This document shows, one piece after another, positions 9,701 to 17,981 of a stretch of DNA of 64,000 nt (the first letter of the stretch is position 1; every line of letters starts with the position of its first letter). This DNA is from CAMLLJ01 sp035759585 (GTDB lineage: Bacteria; Gemmatimonadota; Gemmatimonadetes; Gemmatimonadales; GWC2-71-9), in the NCBI GenBank assembly GCA_035759585.1, contig DASTUP010000187.1, positions 1 to 64,000 of the forward strand, in the 5' to 3' direction. The notes under the pieces are model-generated. The model ran no database searches, was not told where the DNA came from, and saw only the letters and a list, made by a program, of their open reading frames with translations. A program made the position numbers and the translations under genes.

Positions 9701-10262
9701 CTTCGGCACGCGCACCACCGCGACGCTTCACGAGTGGAGCGAGCACCCGGTGACGCTTGCGGCCGTGGTCACCACGGTGAAGCGCCAGATCTCGAAGAAG
9801 ACGGGCAAGGAATACGCCCGCCTCATCGTGGAAGACTTCCACGGCACCGCGGAGGCAATCGTCTTCCCCGATGCGTGGGCCCGGCTCAACCAGACGATCG
9901 TGGCGGATCGCGCCATGCTCCTCACGGGCGGTTACAGCGACCGGGACCGGGACGAGGATCGCGCGCCGTTCATCGTCGAGAACGCGCGCGAACTGGCCGA
10001 GCTCAAGTCGACCGGCGCGCTGGCGTTGAGTCTCCGGTGGTCGCTCCCGCATGCGCCCGAGCCCACCGCGCTGCGGTCGGTGGCCGCCCTCTGCAGCGCC
10101 CACCCTGGCCCGACGCCCCTGTATATTGACTGGTCCGACGGGAACGGAGAGGCGGTGCGCCTCCGCGCCCGTCGTCTTCGTGTCGCTGCCGAAGAAGAAC
10201 TCGTCCGCGCGCTCCGGGAGCTGCTCGGGGCGGACGCCGTCCACTACGTGAAAGCGAACTGA
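6783..10262 (+). CDS. dnaE: DNA polymerase III subunit alpha
   Basis: This is the replicative C-family polymerase, 1159 residues, the normal length for DnaE1. An N-terminal PHP domain opens with FVHLHTHSEYS (residues 3-13). The polymerase active site MPDIDIDF places the metal-binding Asp residues at about 399 and 401. The helix-hairpin-helix region and the OB fold (about residues 990-1080) follow. The ATG at 6783 is chosen over 6768 because family members begin a few residues before the PHP motif. It leads a run with accA, ricT and metG, with two-base and overlapping junctions, so all four are probably co-transcribed. Confidence 0.97.
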   Translation: MSFVHLHTHSEYSLLDGANRLGELVAHVRKMGMDSLAVTDHGNLHAAWSFYEEARSQKIRPILGFEAYLAFGPRQAREKPSWAPAAYSHLVLLARNREGYRNLVRLTSIGYTEGFYRRPRIDKEILAAHSEGLVCLAACLSGEVALSLRQGRYDEAKKSAEWFSRTFGPDNFWLEIQKHGIPEEDVVTRGMLDLGRELGLGVVATNDAHYLHKADAEAHDVLLAIGTGADLDDPKRFRFTGSESYVKSEKEMLALFPEHPETLANTQTVANRCEFDFEKRYYLPSFPKPAGHDTDEGLLRHLTETGAATRYGTPLPAAVRERMDYELGVIEKAGYAGYFLIVQDFIAAARERGIPVGPGRGSAAGSIVAYALGITNVCPLRFDLLFERFLNPERVSMPDIDIDFCFERRGEVIEYVRERYGRASVGQIVTFGTMKARAAVKDVARVLRIPPGEADRLTKLIPSGPAYSLSIPEAVKRVDELRDLVKGNPAYQRLVELSSRIEGISRHMSVHAAGVVIAPGPLSEYVPVCTAPTKGAGAAAGGEDSIITQYEMGPLEKVGMLKMDMLGLKTLTVIHDAVAMIAQRHGVALDMDGLPFDDPKVYELLRQGRTAGVFQFESPLATETLRAMKCDRFDDLVASNALLRPGPLDAGMHTVFIRRKLGQEKVSYPHPLLEEILEPTYGVITYQEQVMRIANVLAGFSLAEADVLRKAVGKKDQELADREVAKFVERAVAQGHAPKVMQELGAQIATFGRYGFNKSHSVAYSVLSYQTAWLKAHYPAEFMAALLSSEIGSTDKVVQYINEARSLGLEILPPDVNESGFKFTVVSDTRVRFGLGAVRNVGEGAIDSIIASRREGPITTLTELVERVDLRLCNKRVLESLISAGACDSLGGHRKQLIEGLEAALAEAQLRQQEREAGQESLFGETAPARHRAADLPEVPPWTEAERLAREKEVIGFFISGHPLERFRRETELFGTRTTATLHEWSEHPVTLAAVVTTVKRQISKKTGKEYARLIVEDFHGTAEAIVFPDAWARLNQTIVADRAMLLTGGYSDRDRDEDRAPFIVENARELAELKSTGALALSLRWSLPHAPEPTALRSVAALCSAHPGPTPLYIDWSDGNGEAVRLRARRLRVAAEEELVRALRELLGADAVHYVKAN

Positions 10263-10264
10263 CG

Positions 10265-11230
10265 ATGGCTGCGTCCGCCTATACCCTCGAGTTCGAGAAG
10301 CCGCTGCTCGAGCTCGAGCGCCAGATCGAGGAGCTCGAGCGGCTGCGGGACGAGCGGAAGATCGACGTGTCCGGCGAGCTGGCCGGGCTGCAGCAGAAGC
10401 TCGAGGCCCTGCGCGGCGAGATCTACCGCAATCTCACGCCGATTCAGCGCGTCACCGTCGCCCGCCACGCCCGCCGGCCCTACACCCTCGACTACCTCAG
10501 CACCATCTTCACCGACTTCATCGAGCTCCACGGCGACCGGCTCTTCATGGACGATCTCGCGATCGTCGGCGGCTGGGCGCGTCTCGACGGAAACACCGTC
10601 ATGGTGATCGGGCACCAGAAAGGGCGCGACACGAAGGAGAACCTGAAGCGCAACTTCGGAATGCCGCACCCGGAGGGATACCGGAAGGCGCTGCGCCTCA
10701 TGAAGCTCGCGGCCAAGTTCGGCGCCCCGGTCATCACGCTCATCGACACGCCGGGCGCCTACCCGGGCCTCGGCGCGGAGGAACGCGGGCAGAGCGAGGC
10801 ACTCGCGCGGAACATCCTCGAGATGAGCGCGCTGCCGACGCCCTGTGTCGCTGTCGTCATCGGGGAGGGGGGCTCGGGCGGCGCACTCGCGCTCGGCGTG
10901 GCCGATCGCGTGCTGATGCTCGAGAACTCGGTGTATTCCGTGATTTCCCCGGAAGGATGCGCGGCGATCCTCTGGAAGGATGCGTCGCAGCGTGAGCGGG
11001 CTGCGGAGGCGCTCAAGATCACGGCCGAGGACCTGCTGCGCCTCAAGCTGATCGACGAGATCGTTCCCGAGCCGCCCGGCGGCGCGCATCAGGATCCCGA
11101 CCAGACGGGCGAGGCGCTGCGCGAAGCGCTCATCCGTCACCTCGGCGAGCTGCGGAAGATCCGCCCCGAGAAGCTCGTGCGGCGGCGCGCTGAGAAGTAT
11201 GCGGCAATGGGGGCGTACTCGGAGGCATGA
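10265..11230 (+). CDS. accA: acetyl-CoA carboxylase carboxyltransferase subunit alpha
   Basis: This 321-residue protein transfers the carboxyl group from biotin to acetyl-CoA, together with AccD, at the first step of fatty acid synthesis. The crotonase-like domain shows the diagnostic stretches FIELHGDR, GHQKGRDT, DTPGAYPG and GEGGSGGALA (oxyanion hole). An N-terminal coiled helix (residues 8-45) is typical. It starts two bases after the dnaE stop and overlaps ricT by ATGA. The AccD partner is not in this window. Confidence 0.97.
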   Translation: MAASAYTLEFEKPLLELERQIEELERLRDERKIDVSGELAGLQQKLEALRGEIYRNLTPIQRVTVARHARRPYTLDYLSTIFTDFIELHGDRLFMDDLAIVGGWARLDGNTVMVIGHQKGRDTKENLKRNFGMPHPEGYRKALRLMKLAAKFGAPVITLIDTPGAYPGLGAEERGQSEALARNILEMSALPTPCVAVVIGEGGSGGALALGVADRVLMLENSVYSVISPEGCAAILWKDASQRERAAEALKITAEDLLRLKLIDEIVPEPPGGAHQDPDQTGEALREALIRHLGELRKIRPEKLVRRRAEKYAAMGAYSEA

Positions 11231-12345
11231 TCACCGCCACGCAGACCGTCGAAGTCCGCTTCAAGGGTACCCGCAAGGGCTATTACCTCTGGCACAGCCC
11301 GCAGGAGCCGCTCCGTGTGACGGAGGCGGTGATCGTCGAGGCGGACCGCGGCCAGGACTTCGGCCGGATCTCCGCCGTCGGCGAGACCGCCGCAAAGAAA
11401 TGCGGCTCGTCGTGCTCCGGGTGCGCGGTTCCCGGCACGGATACGGCAGCCGAGCCCCTTCGCGGCATCGTCCGGCGGGCAACGCAGGAGGACATCCGCG
11501 CGTTCAACGAGGTGCGCCGCTCGGAGGAGGAGGTGCGCCGCAAGGTCATCGACCGGGTCCGGGCGCACGAGCTGCTCATGAAGGTGAGCGACACCGAATG
11601 GCAGTGGGACCGCGCGCGCCTCACGATCTATTTCACCGCGGAGAAGCGCGTCGATTTCCGGACCCTCGTCCGCGACCTGGCCACGCTCTTCCGGACGCGC
11701 ATCGAGCTGCGGCAGATCGGCGTCCGGGACGAGGCCGCCCGGCTGGGCGGCGTCGGCCGGTGCGGCAAGGAATATTGCTGTTCCACGTGGCTCAAGGAGC
11801 TGTCACCCGTCAATCTCGGGCTCGCCAAGGACCAGCACCTGTCGCTCAACCCGAGCCAGATCTCGGGCGGCTGTGGACGGCTCCTCTGCTGCCTCAAGTA
11901 CGAGCACGACTTCTACGTCGCGAGCCGGAAGCGCTTTCCGAAGGAAGGCAAGTCGCTCCGGACATCGGCCGGCGTCGAGAAGGTCGTCGCGGTCGACATC
12001 TTCCGCGAGCGGGTCTATCTCCGGGGGGACGGTCAATCGTCCCGCATCATCTCGCTCGTGCAGCTCAGGGACGAGCTCGAAAGCGCCGAAAACGCTGTCC
12101 CCGCGACCGTCGTGACCGCGACGGTCCCCACCCCGAGACCCGCGCCGCGGTCCGCACCGCCCCCGCCTCCTGCGACACCGATAAGCACCGCAGCTCCCCC
12201 GGAGGCCCACGACGCCCCGGCTGCCACCGAGGGCGAACCGGGCGACCGCCGCTCGGGCAGCCGGCGTCGCCGTCGCAGGCGCGGGCGCCGTCGCGGTGGC
12301 GGCGGCAACGGCGGCGGTGACTCACCCGCCACGGGGAGCGAGTAG
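11227..12345 (+). CDS. ricT: PSP1 domain protein RicT/YaaT
   Basis: This 372-residue protein has the PSP1 domain of RicT, which in Bacillus forms the Fe-S-containing Ric complex that helps RNase Y act on mRNA. The conserved cysteines are visible in CGSSCSGC, GRCGKEYCCS and GCGRLLCCLKYEHDF. Residues after about 280 form a Pro/Ala-rich linker ending in an Arg-rich block and a Gly run (SRRRRRRRGRRRGGGG), which is not in the Bacillus protein and looks RNA-binding. It overlaps accA (ATGA) and metG (TAGTG). Whether RicA and RicF partners exist cannot be told here. Confidence 0.85.
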   Translation: MITATQTVEVRFKGTRKGYYLWHSPQEPLRVTEAVIVEADRGQDFGRISAVGETAAKKCGSSCSGCAVPGTDTAAEPLRGIVRRATQEDIRAFNEVRRSEEEVRRKVIDRVRAHELLMKVSDTEWQWDRARLTIYFTAEKRVDFRTLVRDLATLFRTRIELRQIGVRDEAARLGGVGRCGKEYCCSTWLKELSPVNLGLAKDQHLSLNPSQISGGCGRLLCCLKYEHDFYVASRKRFPKEGKSLRTSAGVEKVVAVDIFRERVYLRGDGQSSRIISLVQLRDELESAENAVPATVVTATVPTPRPAPRSAPPPPPATPISTAAPPEAHDAPAATEGEPGDRRSGSRRRRRRRGRRRGGGGNGGGDSPATGSE

Positions 12346-13865
12346 TGGCGCGTTTCTATCTCACGACCGCCATCGACTACGCCAACGGCGATCCGCATCT
12401 CGGCCATGCCTTCGAAAAGATCGGCGCCGACGCGATCGCGCGGTACCGCCGACTCCGGGGCGACGAAGTCTGGTTCCTCATCGGAATGGATGAGCATGGG
12501 CAGAAGGTGGCCCAGACCGCGGCCGACGAGGGCATCTCGCCCGAGGCGCTCGCGGAGCGGGTCTCGGTGACGTTCCGCGAGACCTGGGCGCGGCTCGGCA
12601 TCTCCCATGACCAGTTCATCCGCACCACGAGCGACACCCACCGCACCGCCGTGCGCGAGCTGATCGAGCGCATCTTCGAGCGCAGCCCCGATGATTTCTA
12701 CGAGCGCGGGTACGCGGGCCATTACTGCGTCGGCTGCGAGGCGTTCAAGCAGGACGCCGAGATCGTGGACGGGAAGTGCGTCCTCCACCCGACGCGCACA
12801 CTCGAATGGGTCGAGGAACGGAACTGGTTCTTCCGGCTGAGCCGGTATCAGGATGCGCTCATCGAGCAGATCGAGCGTAACGAGGACTTCCTGCAGCCGG
12901 AAAGCCGGCGCAACGAGATCCTCGCCTTTCTCCGGCAGGGCCTCGAGGACATCTCCGCGAGCCGCGCGCGCTTCACCTGGGGCGTTCCCTTCCCCCGGCC
13001 CACGAGCGACGGCGAGCAGCAGACGACCTACGTCTGGTTCGACGCGCTGCCGAATTACTGGACGGCGACGCGCTTTCCCGACTCGCGCGCGGAATGGCCG
13101 GCGCAGCTCCACGTGATCGGCAAGGACATCACGCGGTTCCATACGGTCATCTGGCCGGCGATGCTGATGTCGGCTGGGCTGCCGCTGCCCGAGCGGGTGT
13201 GGGCGCACGGCTTCGTGTACTTCCGGGGCGAGCGATTCAGCAAGAGCGCCGGCACGAAGCTCGATCTGCCTGAGGCGATCGGGCGCTTCGGCCCCGATGC
13301 GTTCCGGTTCTTCCTGCTGCGGGAGATTCCGTGGGACGCGGACGGGAACTTCACCTGGGAGCGGTTCGAGGAGCGGTACACCTCGGACCTGGCCGACGGG
13401 CTCGGGAACCTCGCCTCGCGCGCCTTGGCCATGCTCGCCAGGTACCGCGATGGAGTCGTCCCGTCCTCGGGCGGGGCCTCCCCGCTCGATGATGCCGGAC
13501 GCGAGGCCGTCGCCGACTATGTGCGGGCGATGGACGCGCTCGATCTCAGGGGCGGCGCGGACGCGGCGTGGGCCTTGGTCTCGGCTGCCAATCTCTACGT
13601 CCAGCAGACGGCGCCGTGGGCACTCGCGAAGGCGGGTAAGGGCGCCGAGCTCGACACCGTCCTCGCATCGCTGGCGGCGGCGCTCCGCCGGCTGGCCATC
13701 CTGACGAGCCCGTTCATGCCCGGCAAGGCCCAGGAGCTTTGGGCGGCACTCGGCCAGGACGGGAGCGTCGAGGACGCCCGGATCGGTGCGGCGCACGACC
13801 CCGTCGTGGCCGGGGCAGTCACCCGCAAGCCGGAAAATCTCTTTCCCCGCCCCACTCCTCCCTGA
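12345..13865 (+). CDS. metG: methionyl-tRNA synthetase
   Basis: This 506-residue class I synthetase charges tRNA-Met. It starts with GTG that shares one base with the ricT stop. YANGDPHLGHAFEK (about 12-25) is the HIGH-type motif and RFSKSAGTKLD the KMSKS loop. The zinc knuckle is the CVGC...C..HP type with a single pair of cysteines. It lacks the C-terminal tRNA-binding OB domain seen in E. coli MetG, so it is the short form. A small CGAAGT/ACTTCG hairpin follows at 13887-13903. Confidence 0.95.
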   Translation: MARFYLTTAIDYANGDPHLGHAFEKIGADAIARYRRLRGDEVWFLIGMDEHGQKVAQTAADEGISPEALAERVSVTFRETWARLGISHDQFIRTTSDTHRTAVRELIERIFERSPDDFYERGYAGHYCVGCEAFKQDAEIVDGKCVLHPTRTLEWVEERNWFFRLSRYQDALIEQIERNEDFLQPESRRNEILAFLRQGLEDISASRARFTWGVPFPRPTSDGEQQTTYVWFDALPNYWTATRFPDSRAEWPAQLHVIGKDITRFHTVIWPAMLMSAGLPLPERVWAHGFVYFRGERFSKSAGTKLDLPEAIGRFGPDAFRFFLLREIPWDADGNFTWERFEERYTSDLADGLGNLASRALAMLARYRDGVVPSSGGASPLDDAGREAVADYVRAMDALDLRGGADAAWALVSAANLYVQQTAPWALAKAGKGAELDTVLASLAAALRRLAILTSPFMPGKAQELWAALGQDGSVEDARIGAAHDPVVAGAVTRKPENLFPRPTPP

Positions 13866-14096
13866 TGGTGCAAATCCCTGCAGGCACGAAGTTTGGCACT
13901 TCGCCACGGAATTCTGCAGCCGCGCAACCCTGAAGAAGTCCGAATCTCATTGCGAAACATGGGGTTAGGTATGAGGCCCGGTTCTTGACATTGGGCGGGC
14001 CGCGGGTCATCTTCAGCCCTTCTTCCGGACACTCCGTGGCATGCGGGGTGCGTGAGTGGGGACGCGCGCAGTCCCGCCCCAGCCAGGTGAGTGTCG

Positions 14097-15011
14097 ATGG
14101 CAAGACGCCGATGGACAGTCGTTCTCGTCCCGCATGACTCCGAGCCCTCGCGCATCGTCGAGGTCTCGTACTCCGCACTCAAGTTCGTCGCCGGGATCAC
14201 GGTGGTGGTCGTGGGAGTCTGTCTCCTCCTCGGCTACGCCAGCCTCTCCCGCTCCATCGACATCTCCCGCACCAGCCGACTCGAAACCGAAAACCGCGAG
14301 CTCACCGAGCAGCTGGGCGACCTGCATGGCCGCATGCACGAGCTGAGCGATACCATCGAGGCCCTCGCCACGCGTGACGAGCGGATCCGTCTCCTGGCCA
14401 ACCTCGAACCGATAGCGCCCGAGGTTCGCGAGGCCGGCATTGGCGGCCCCGCCGCCGCCGCGGCGCCGGCCCGCTCGACACTCGCGCGGCGTGCAGGGGA
14501 GATCCGGGTGGACCTCAATGCCATGATCCGCCGTGCCAACCTGCTGGCCACCTCGTTCACCGAGGCGGCTGACAGCCTCGTGTCGCACCGGGAGCGGCTC
14601 GCGGCCATGCCGTCGATCATGCCGACCCAGGGATGGCTCACGAGCGCCTTCTCGCGCATGCGGCAGCATCCCATCCTGCATACCGCCCGCCCGCACGAGG
14701 GCATCGACGTCACGGCGCCTGCGGGAACGCCGATCGAGGCGCCCGCCGCCGGCCGCGTCACGCTGGCGGGTTGGCAGGCGGGGTATGGCAACGTGGTGAC
14801 CGTCGATCACGGCTACGGCATCGAGACGAAGTTCGCCCATGCTTCGAAGCTGCTCGTCAGGCGCGGCCAGCGCGTCGAGCGCGGCCAGAACATCGCGCTC
14901 GTCGGCAACACCGGCCTCGCCACCGGCCCGCACCTCCACTACGAAGTCCACGTCAACGGACGTCCGGTGGATCCGCTCCGGTACGTGCTGCCGGATGTGG
15001 TGACGGACTGA
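14097..15011 (+). CDS. M23 family murein endopeptidase, membrane-anchored
   Basis: This 304-residue protein has an N-terminal membrane segment (about residues 24-45), a coiled coil (about 55-90) and a C-terminal LytM/M23 domain. The zinc ligands are seen in RPHEGIDVTAP and in HLHYEVHVNG, with GNTGLATGPHLH before the latter. All catalytic residues are present, so it is probably an active cell-wall hydrolase, like those that travel with bactofilins or division proteins. ATG at 14097 is preferred to GTG at 14091 because AGGTGA sits eight bases before it. A TTGACA at 13985 may be its -35 box. Confidence 0.9.
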   Translation: MARRRWTVVLVPHDSEPSRIVEVSYSALKFVAGITVVVVGVCLLLGYASLSRSIDISRTSRLETENRELTEQLGDLHGRMHELSDTIEALATRDERIRLLANLEPIAPEVREAGIGGPAAAAAPARSTLARRAGEIRVDLNAMIRRANLLATSFTEAADSLVSHRERLAAMPSIMPTQGWLTSAFSRMRQHPILHTARPHEGIDVTAPAGTPIEAPAAGRVTLAGWQAGYGNVVTVDHGYGIETKFAHASKLLVRRGQRVERGQNIALVGNTGLATGPHLHYEVHVNGRPVDPLRYVLPDVVTD

Positions 15012-15012
15012 C

Positions 15013-15041
15013 GGTAGGCGATAGGCGGTAGGCGGTAGGCG
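15013..15041 (+). repeat. short tandem heptamer repeat
   Basis: Four imperfect copies of GTAGGCG (one is ATAGGCG) follow directly after the peptidase stop codon. Confidence 0.7.
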
Positions 15042-15097
15042 GAGTCGGGCGCGGTTTCGGCAGAATCGCGAAACCCCGAAGAGGGAAATGAGAAAAC

Positions 15098-15151
15098 CGC
15101 GGAAGGTTCCGCGGTCGAGGCAGCTCCGAATCCATGGTGGATTCGGAGCTG
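15098..15151 (+). terminator. two stem-loops between convergent genes
   Basis: CCGCGGAA-GG-TTCCGCGG (15098-15115) is followed by a 13-bp perfect stem, CAGCTCCGAATCC with GGATTCGGAGCTG (15121-15151). No long T-run follows, so termination is likely but not certain. They separate the M23 gene from the LemA operon. Confidence 0.6.
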
Positions 15152-15185
15152 ATGTTGTAATGCGGCCCCTGGTATCGAGCTCCGT

Positions 15186-15752
15186 CTAGAACTTCACCTG
15201 CGGCGCCTCCGTCGCGCCCGCCTCCGCCTCGAAGTATTCCCGCGGCTCGCCCATCCCGAAGATCTTGGCCGTGAGGTTGTACGGGAAGCGGCGCACGAAA
15301 GCGTTGAGCTCGTTCACGGCGGCGTTGTAGTCGTTCCGCGCGACGGCAACCCGGTTTTCGGTTCCCTCGAGCTGGTCCTGGAGCATCCGGAAATTTTCGC
15401 TCGAGCGGAGCTCGGGATAGGCCTCGGCGATCGCAAGGAGCCGGCCGAGGCCGGCGCTCAGCTGGGCGTTCGCCGCCGACATCTCCGGGACGTCGCCCGC
15501 CGTCACCGCTCCGGAGAGCCGTGCGCGCGCATTCGCGATCGAGATGAATACCGTGTCTTCCTGCCTGGTGATGCCCTTGACCGTCTCGACGAGGTTCGGA
15601 ATGAGGTCCGCGCGGCGCTGCAGCGCCGTCTGGATGTCCCCCTGCGCGCGGTTCACCCGTTCGTCGAGCGTCTGGATCGTATTGTAGCCGCAGCCGCTCG
15701 TCGCCAGCGCCAGCACGAGGAGCGACGCATACACGGCCGGATAGCGCCTCAT
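15186..15752 (-). CDS. lemA: LemA family protein
   Basis: This 188-residue lipoprotein-like LemA protein has an N-terminal membrane segment ending in ATSGCG, then the long helical bundle of the family, with YNTIQTLDERVNRAQGDI, RRADLIPNLVETVKG and the C-terminal FPYNLTAKIFG. LemA proteins sit at the membrane and are often encoded with TPM-domain partners, as here. It starts at 15752, overlapping the nucleotidyltransferase stop by ATGA, so it is the last gene of a coupled three-gene operon. Confidence 0.92.
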   Translation of the reverse strand: MRRYPAVYASLLVLALATSGCGYNTIQTLDERVNRAQGDIQTALQRRADLIPNLVETVKGITRQEDTVFISIANARARLSGAVTAGDVPEMSAANAQLSAGLGRLLAIAEAYPELRSSENFRMLQDQLEGTENRVAVARNDYNAAVNELNAFVRRFPYNLTAKIFGMGEPREYFEAEAGATEAPQVKF

Positions 15753-16474
15753 GAAGCATCTCCAGGATGAAGTTGATCCACGTGCCGCGCGGTGCGGACG
15801 ATGGTGTCCAGGTAGTCCTCGAAGAGCTGCGGCGGGCAGCGCCAATTCGCGTCGCCGCGGTTCCGCGCCACTTCGAGCGGCGCCCCGGGCGCAAACCCTG
15901 CGAGTGCCGCCGCGGCGCGGATGATTCCATCCCGGTCGGCGGCAGCGACCGATTTCCCCCCGAGGGTGAGCAGGCAGCGAAAAAGCACGAGCGCCGTCGG
16001 GACGGAGCTTCGTGCAAGCATCCCGAGATCGCCGGGGCGGTCGGCGAGCAGCGTGAAGCCCTGCCGGAGCCGAAGCAGCTTGCCTCGGAGCTCCGATTCG
16101 AGGCCGCGGCGCAGGTCGGCCCGGGAAACGATGAGCCCGGCAAGCGGATCGGCGCCGCGCAGCACGCGGTGCGAGGCCTGCATGTCCGTGATCTCGATGG
16201 GAAAGACATCGGTGGCGCGCGCCCATTCCTCCCGGCTCACGAGGAGCGGGGGCTCGGGCGTCCGGGTCCGCCAGTCGAGAAAGGCGGGGCTCAATGAACG
16301 CAGCGCTGCCGGGCCCACGTCGTCGAGCACGAGGAGGAGATTGATGTCGGACGCGCCGGGCAGATAGTCACCCCGCGCGGCGGAGCCGTAGAGTACGGCG
16401 CTGTAGCCAGTTCCCAGCGCGCGGTCGGCCGCGACGAGCAGCGGCTCCACCACATCGATGATCGGATCCGCCAC
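15749..16474 (-). CDS. nucleotidyltransferase-fold protein
   Basis: This 241-residue protein opens with a polymerase-beta-type nucleotidyltransferase fold: YGSAARGDYLPGASDINLLL at about residues 34-53. The glycine-serine motif and first Asp are intact, but the second metal-binding position is Asn (S-D-I-N instead of S-D-x-D), so catalysis may be altered. The C-terminal part is helical, as in aminoglycoside nucleotidyltransferases. Start is GTG at 16474, sharing one base with the stop of the TPM gene and preceded by GGAGGG. It lies between TPM and LemA in a tightly coupled operon. Substrate unknown. Confidence 0.75.
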   Translation of the reverse strand: MADPIIDVVEPLLVAADRALGTGYSAVLYGSAARGDYLPGASDINLLLVLDDVGPAALRSLSPAFLDWRTRTPEPPLLVSREEWARATDVFPIEITDMQASHRVLRGADPLAGLIVSRADLRRGLESELRGKLLRLRQGFTLLADRPGDLGMLARSSVPTALVLFRCLLTLGGKSVAAADRDGIIRAAAALAGFAPGAPLEVARNRGDANWRCPPQLFEDYLDTIVRTARHVDQLHPGDAS

Positions 16475-17301
16475 TAGAATCTCCCTCCTGCGCCGCCACC
16501 GCCGAAGCCACCCCCACCTCCGAACCCGCCGAAGCCGCCCCCTCCGAAGCCACCCCCTCCGCCCCAGCCCCCGCCTCCCCAGCCCCCGCCGATCCAGGGT
16601 CCACCCCAATATATCCCGCGCCGACGCCGACGGCCCCGCCGCGACGAGAGGAGAAAGAAGACCAGAATGAAGAGCAGGAGCGGCAGGAAGGAGCCTCCGC
16701 CTCCGCCGCCCTGCGGCGTCACCGGCGGCGGGCGCCAGGATGTCAGTGCCGAATCGGTAACTCCGTATCCGCGGGCAATGATCGACGAGAGGGCGCTCAC
16801 GCCCTCCAGCAACCCGGGCCCGTATGCTTCCCGCGAGAGGTGGGGCAGCATCAGGTCGCGGACGCGCCCCGACGTCGCGTCGGTCACAATCCCTTCGAGG
16901 CCGCGCCCCACTTCGACCCGAATCTGGCCGGAGCGAACCTCGCCGGCCCGTCGCGGCACGAGGAGCAGCACGATTCCGGCATTCCGCGTGGAATCGCCGA
17001 TTTCGGCGGCCGCGCCCACTCCCCAGCGCCGGCCGATCCTCAACGCGACCTCAGAGGCCTCGTAATCGCCGATCGTCGGCAGCGTCACCACCGCGATCTC
17101 GGCGCCAGTTGCGCCGCGAAGGCGGGTGATGAGCTCCGTCATCCGCGTTTCGGACGCCGGGTCGATCACCGAGGCGAAGTCGCTCACGTAGCCGGTGGGC
17201 CGCGGCGGAACGAGGCTTTCCGCATCCTGCGCCCGCGCCGTGCCGAGGCCCGCGCCGAGTTGCAGGACGAGGCAGGCGCCAATAACCTTCGATGGTGTCA
17301 C
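16474..17301 (-). CDS. TPM domain protein (YgcG family) with Gly-rich tail
   Basis: About 275 residues: signal peptide ending near GTARAQ, a TPM domain (GYVSDFASVIDP, then TGAEIAVVTLPTIGDYE), a transmembrane segment (SFLPLLLFILVFFLL), a basic cluster and a Trp/Gly/Phe-rich tail. TPM proteins are periplasmic domains linked to envelope or photosystem maintenance. GTG at 17301 gives a good signal peptide and has GGAGGAG nine bases upstream; TTG at 17310 is also possible. Its 5' end overlaps that of the divergent lipoprotein gene. It is the first gene of the TPM-nucleotidyltransferase-LemA operon. Confidence 0.88.
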   Translation of the reverse strand: MTPSKVIGACLVLQLGAGLGTARAQDAESLVPPRPTGYVSDFASVIDPASETRMTELITRLRGATGAEIAVVTLPTIGDYEASEVALRIGRRWGVGAAAEIGDSTRNAGIVLLLVPRRAGEVRSGQIRVEVGRGLEGIVTDATSGRVRDLMLPHLSREAYGPGLLEGVSALSSIIARGYGVTDSALTSWRPPPVTPQGGGGGGSFLPLLLFILVFFLLSSRRGRRRRRGIYWGGPWIGGGWGGGGWGGGGGFGGGGFGGFGGGGGFGGGGAGGRF

Positions 17302-17981
17302 ACCCAGCAAGACTCCTCCTCATCCTCGCGGTGGCCGCGTGCTCCGGCCCGCGCGATATCACCGTACGAGTGACGGTACCCGATCTGGAGGGGACGGAGT
17401 CTCCCGCCTCGGGTGTGCCGGTCGTGGCCGTGCCGTACGATCGTGACAGCGTCATCGCCGCGCTGGAGGCGACCCAGTCGTCGCCTCGGCCCCATACCTC
17501 GACGCTCGACTCGCTCTTTGCCCAGTTCCGCGGGCCGTTCATCGACCACTTTCGCGCCGGACAGGCCCTTGCCGCGGTCCGCGATTCGGTGGAGCGCGGC
17601 CAGGCCGGCGATTCGGCGCTGGCCGCCGCGACGCGCCGCGCCGAAGCCACCCGTCAGGCGCTCGACTCGGCGCGCGAGGCCCTTGCCGCGGGCGATTCCC
17701 TCCGCGCCGACGTCCGCTCCTGGGAAAATAGCACCTACCGGAGCTTCGACAGCGTCGTGAAGGCGCTCGCCGAGCGGGCGCGACGGAAGCCGGTGGTGGA
17801 CACGACCGACGCCACCGGCCTCGCCGAACTGCGGCTGCCGGCGAGCGACAACGACTGGTGGCTCACGGCCCGCTCATGGGATGTGACCGATCCGAACAGT
17901 TCCTGGACCTGGAGCGTGCGCGTGGATGCGGACAGCGTCGAATTGAACGGCAGCAACGGTCGCCGGAGACCGCGGTACTGA
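17292..17981 (+). CDS. lipoprotein of unknown function
   Basis: This 229-residue protein has a short lipoprotein signal (LAVAACSGP, Cys17), a charged helical middle (about residues 60-160) that may form a coiled coil, and a Trp-containing C-terminal beta-like end. No family is recognised. The ATG at 17292 has no clear ribosome binding site and overlaps the divergent TPM gene start by about ten bases. Its stop overlaps the next start (TGATG), so it is translationally coupled to the DsbA-like protein. Confidence 0.7.
   Translation: MVSHPARLLLILAVAACSGPRDITVRVTVPDLEGTESPASGVPVVAVPYDRDSVIAALEATQSSPRPHTSTLDSLFAQFRGPFIDHFRAGQALAAVRDSVERGQAGDSALAAATRRAEATRQALDSAREALAAGDSLRADVRSWENSTYRSFDSVVKALAERARRKPVVDTTDATGLAELRLPASDNDWWLTARSWDVTDPNSSWTWSVRVDADSVELNGSNGRRRPRY

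Noticed and set aside
7629..10244. Long open frame of 871 codons on the minus strand opposite dnaE
   Set aside because: It mirrors the codon-position bias of dnaE and has no domain; it is a shadow of a GC-rich gene.
6783..10262. Possibility that the polymerase is the error-prone DnaE2/ImuC
   Set aside because: The length, PHP motif and operon with accA and metG fit DnaE1, and no imuA/imuB is adjacent.
13866..14096. Sigma-54-like TTGGCAC near 13893
   Set aside because: There is no TTGC box at the required spacing.
15013..15041. CRISPR-like array
   Set aside because: The heptamer units have no spacers; it is a simple tandem repeat.
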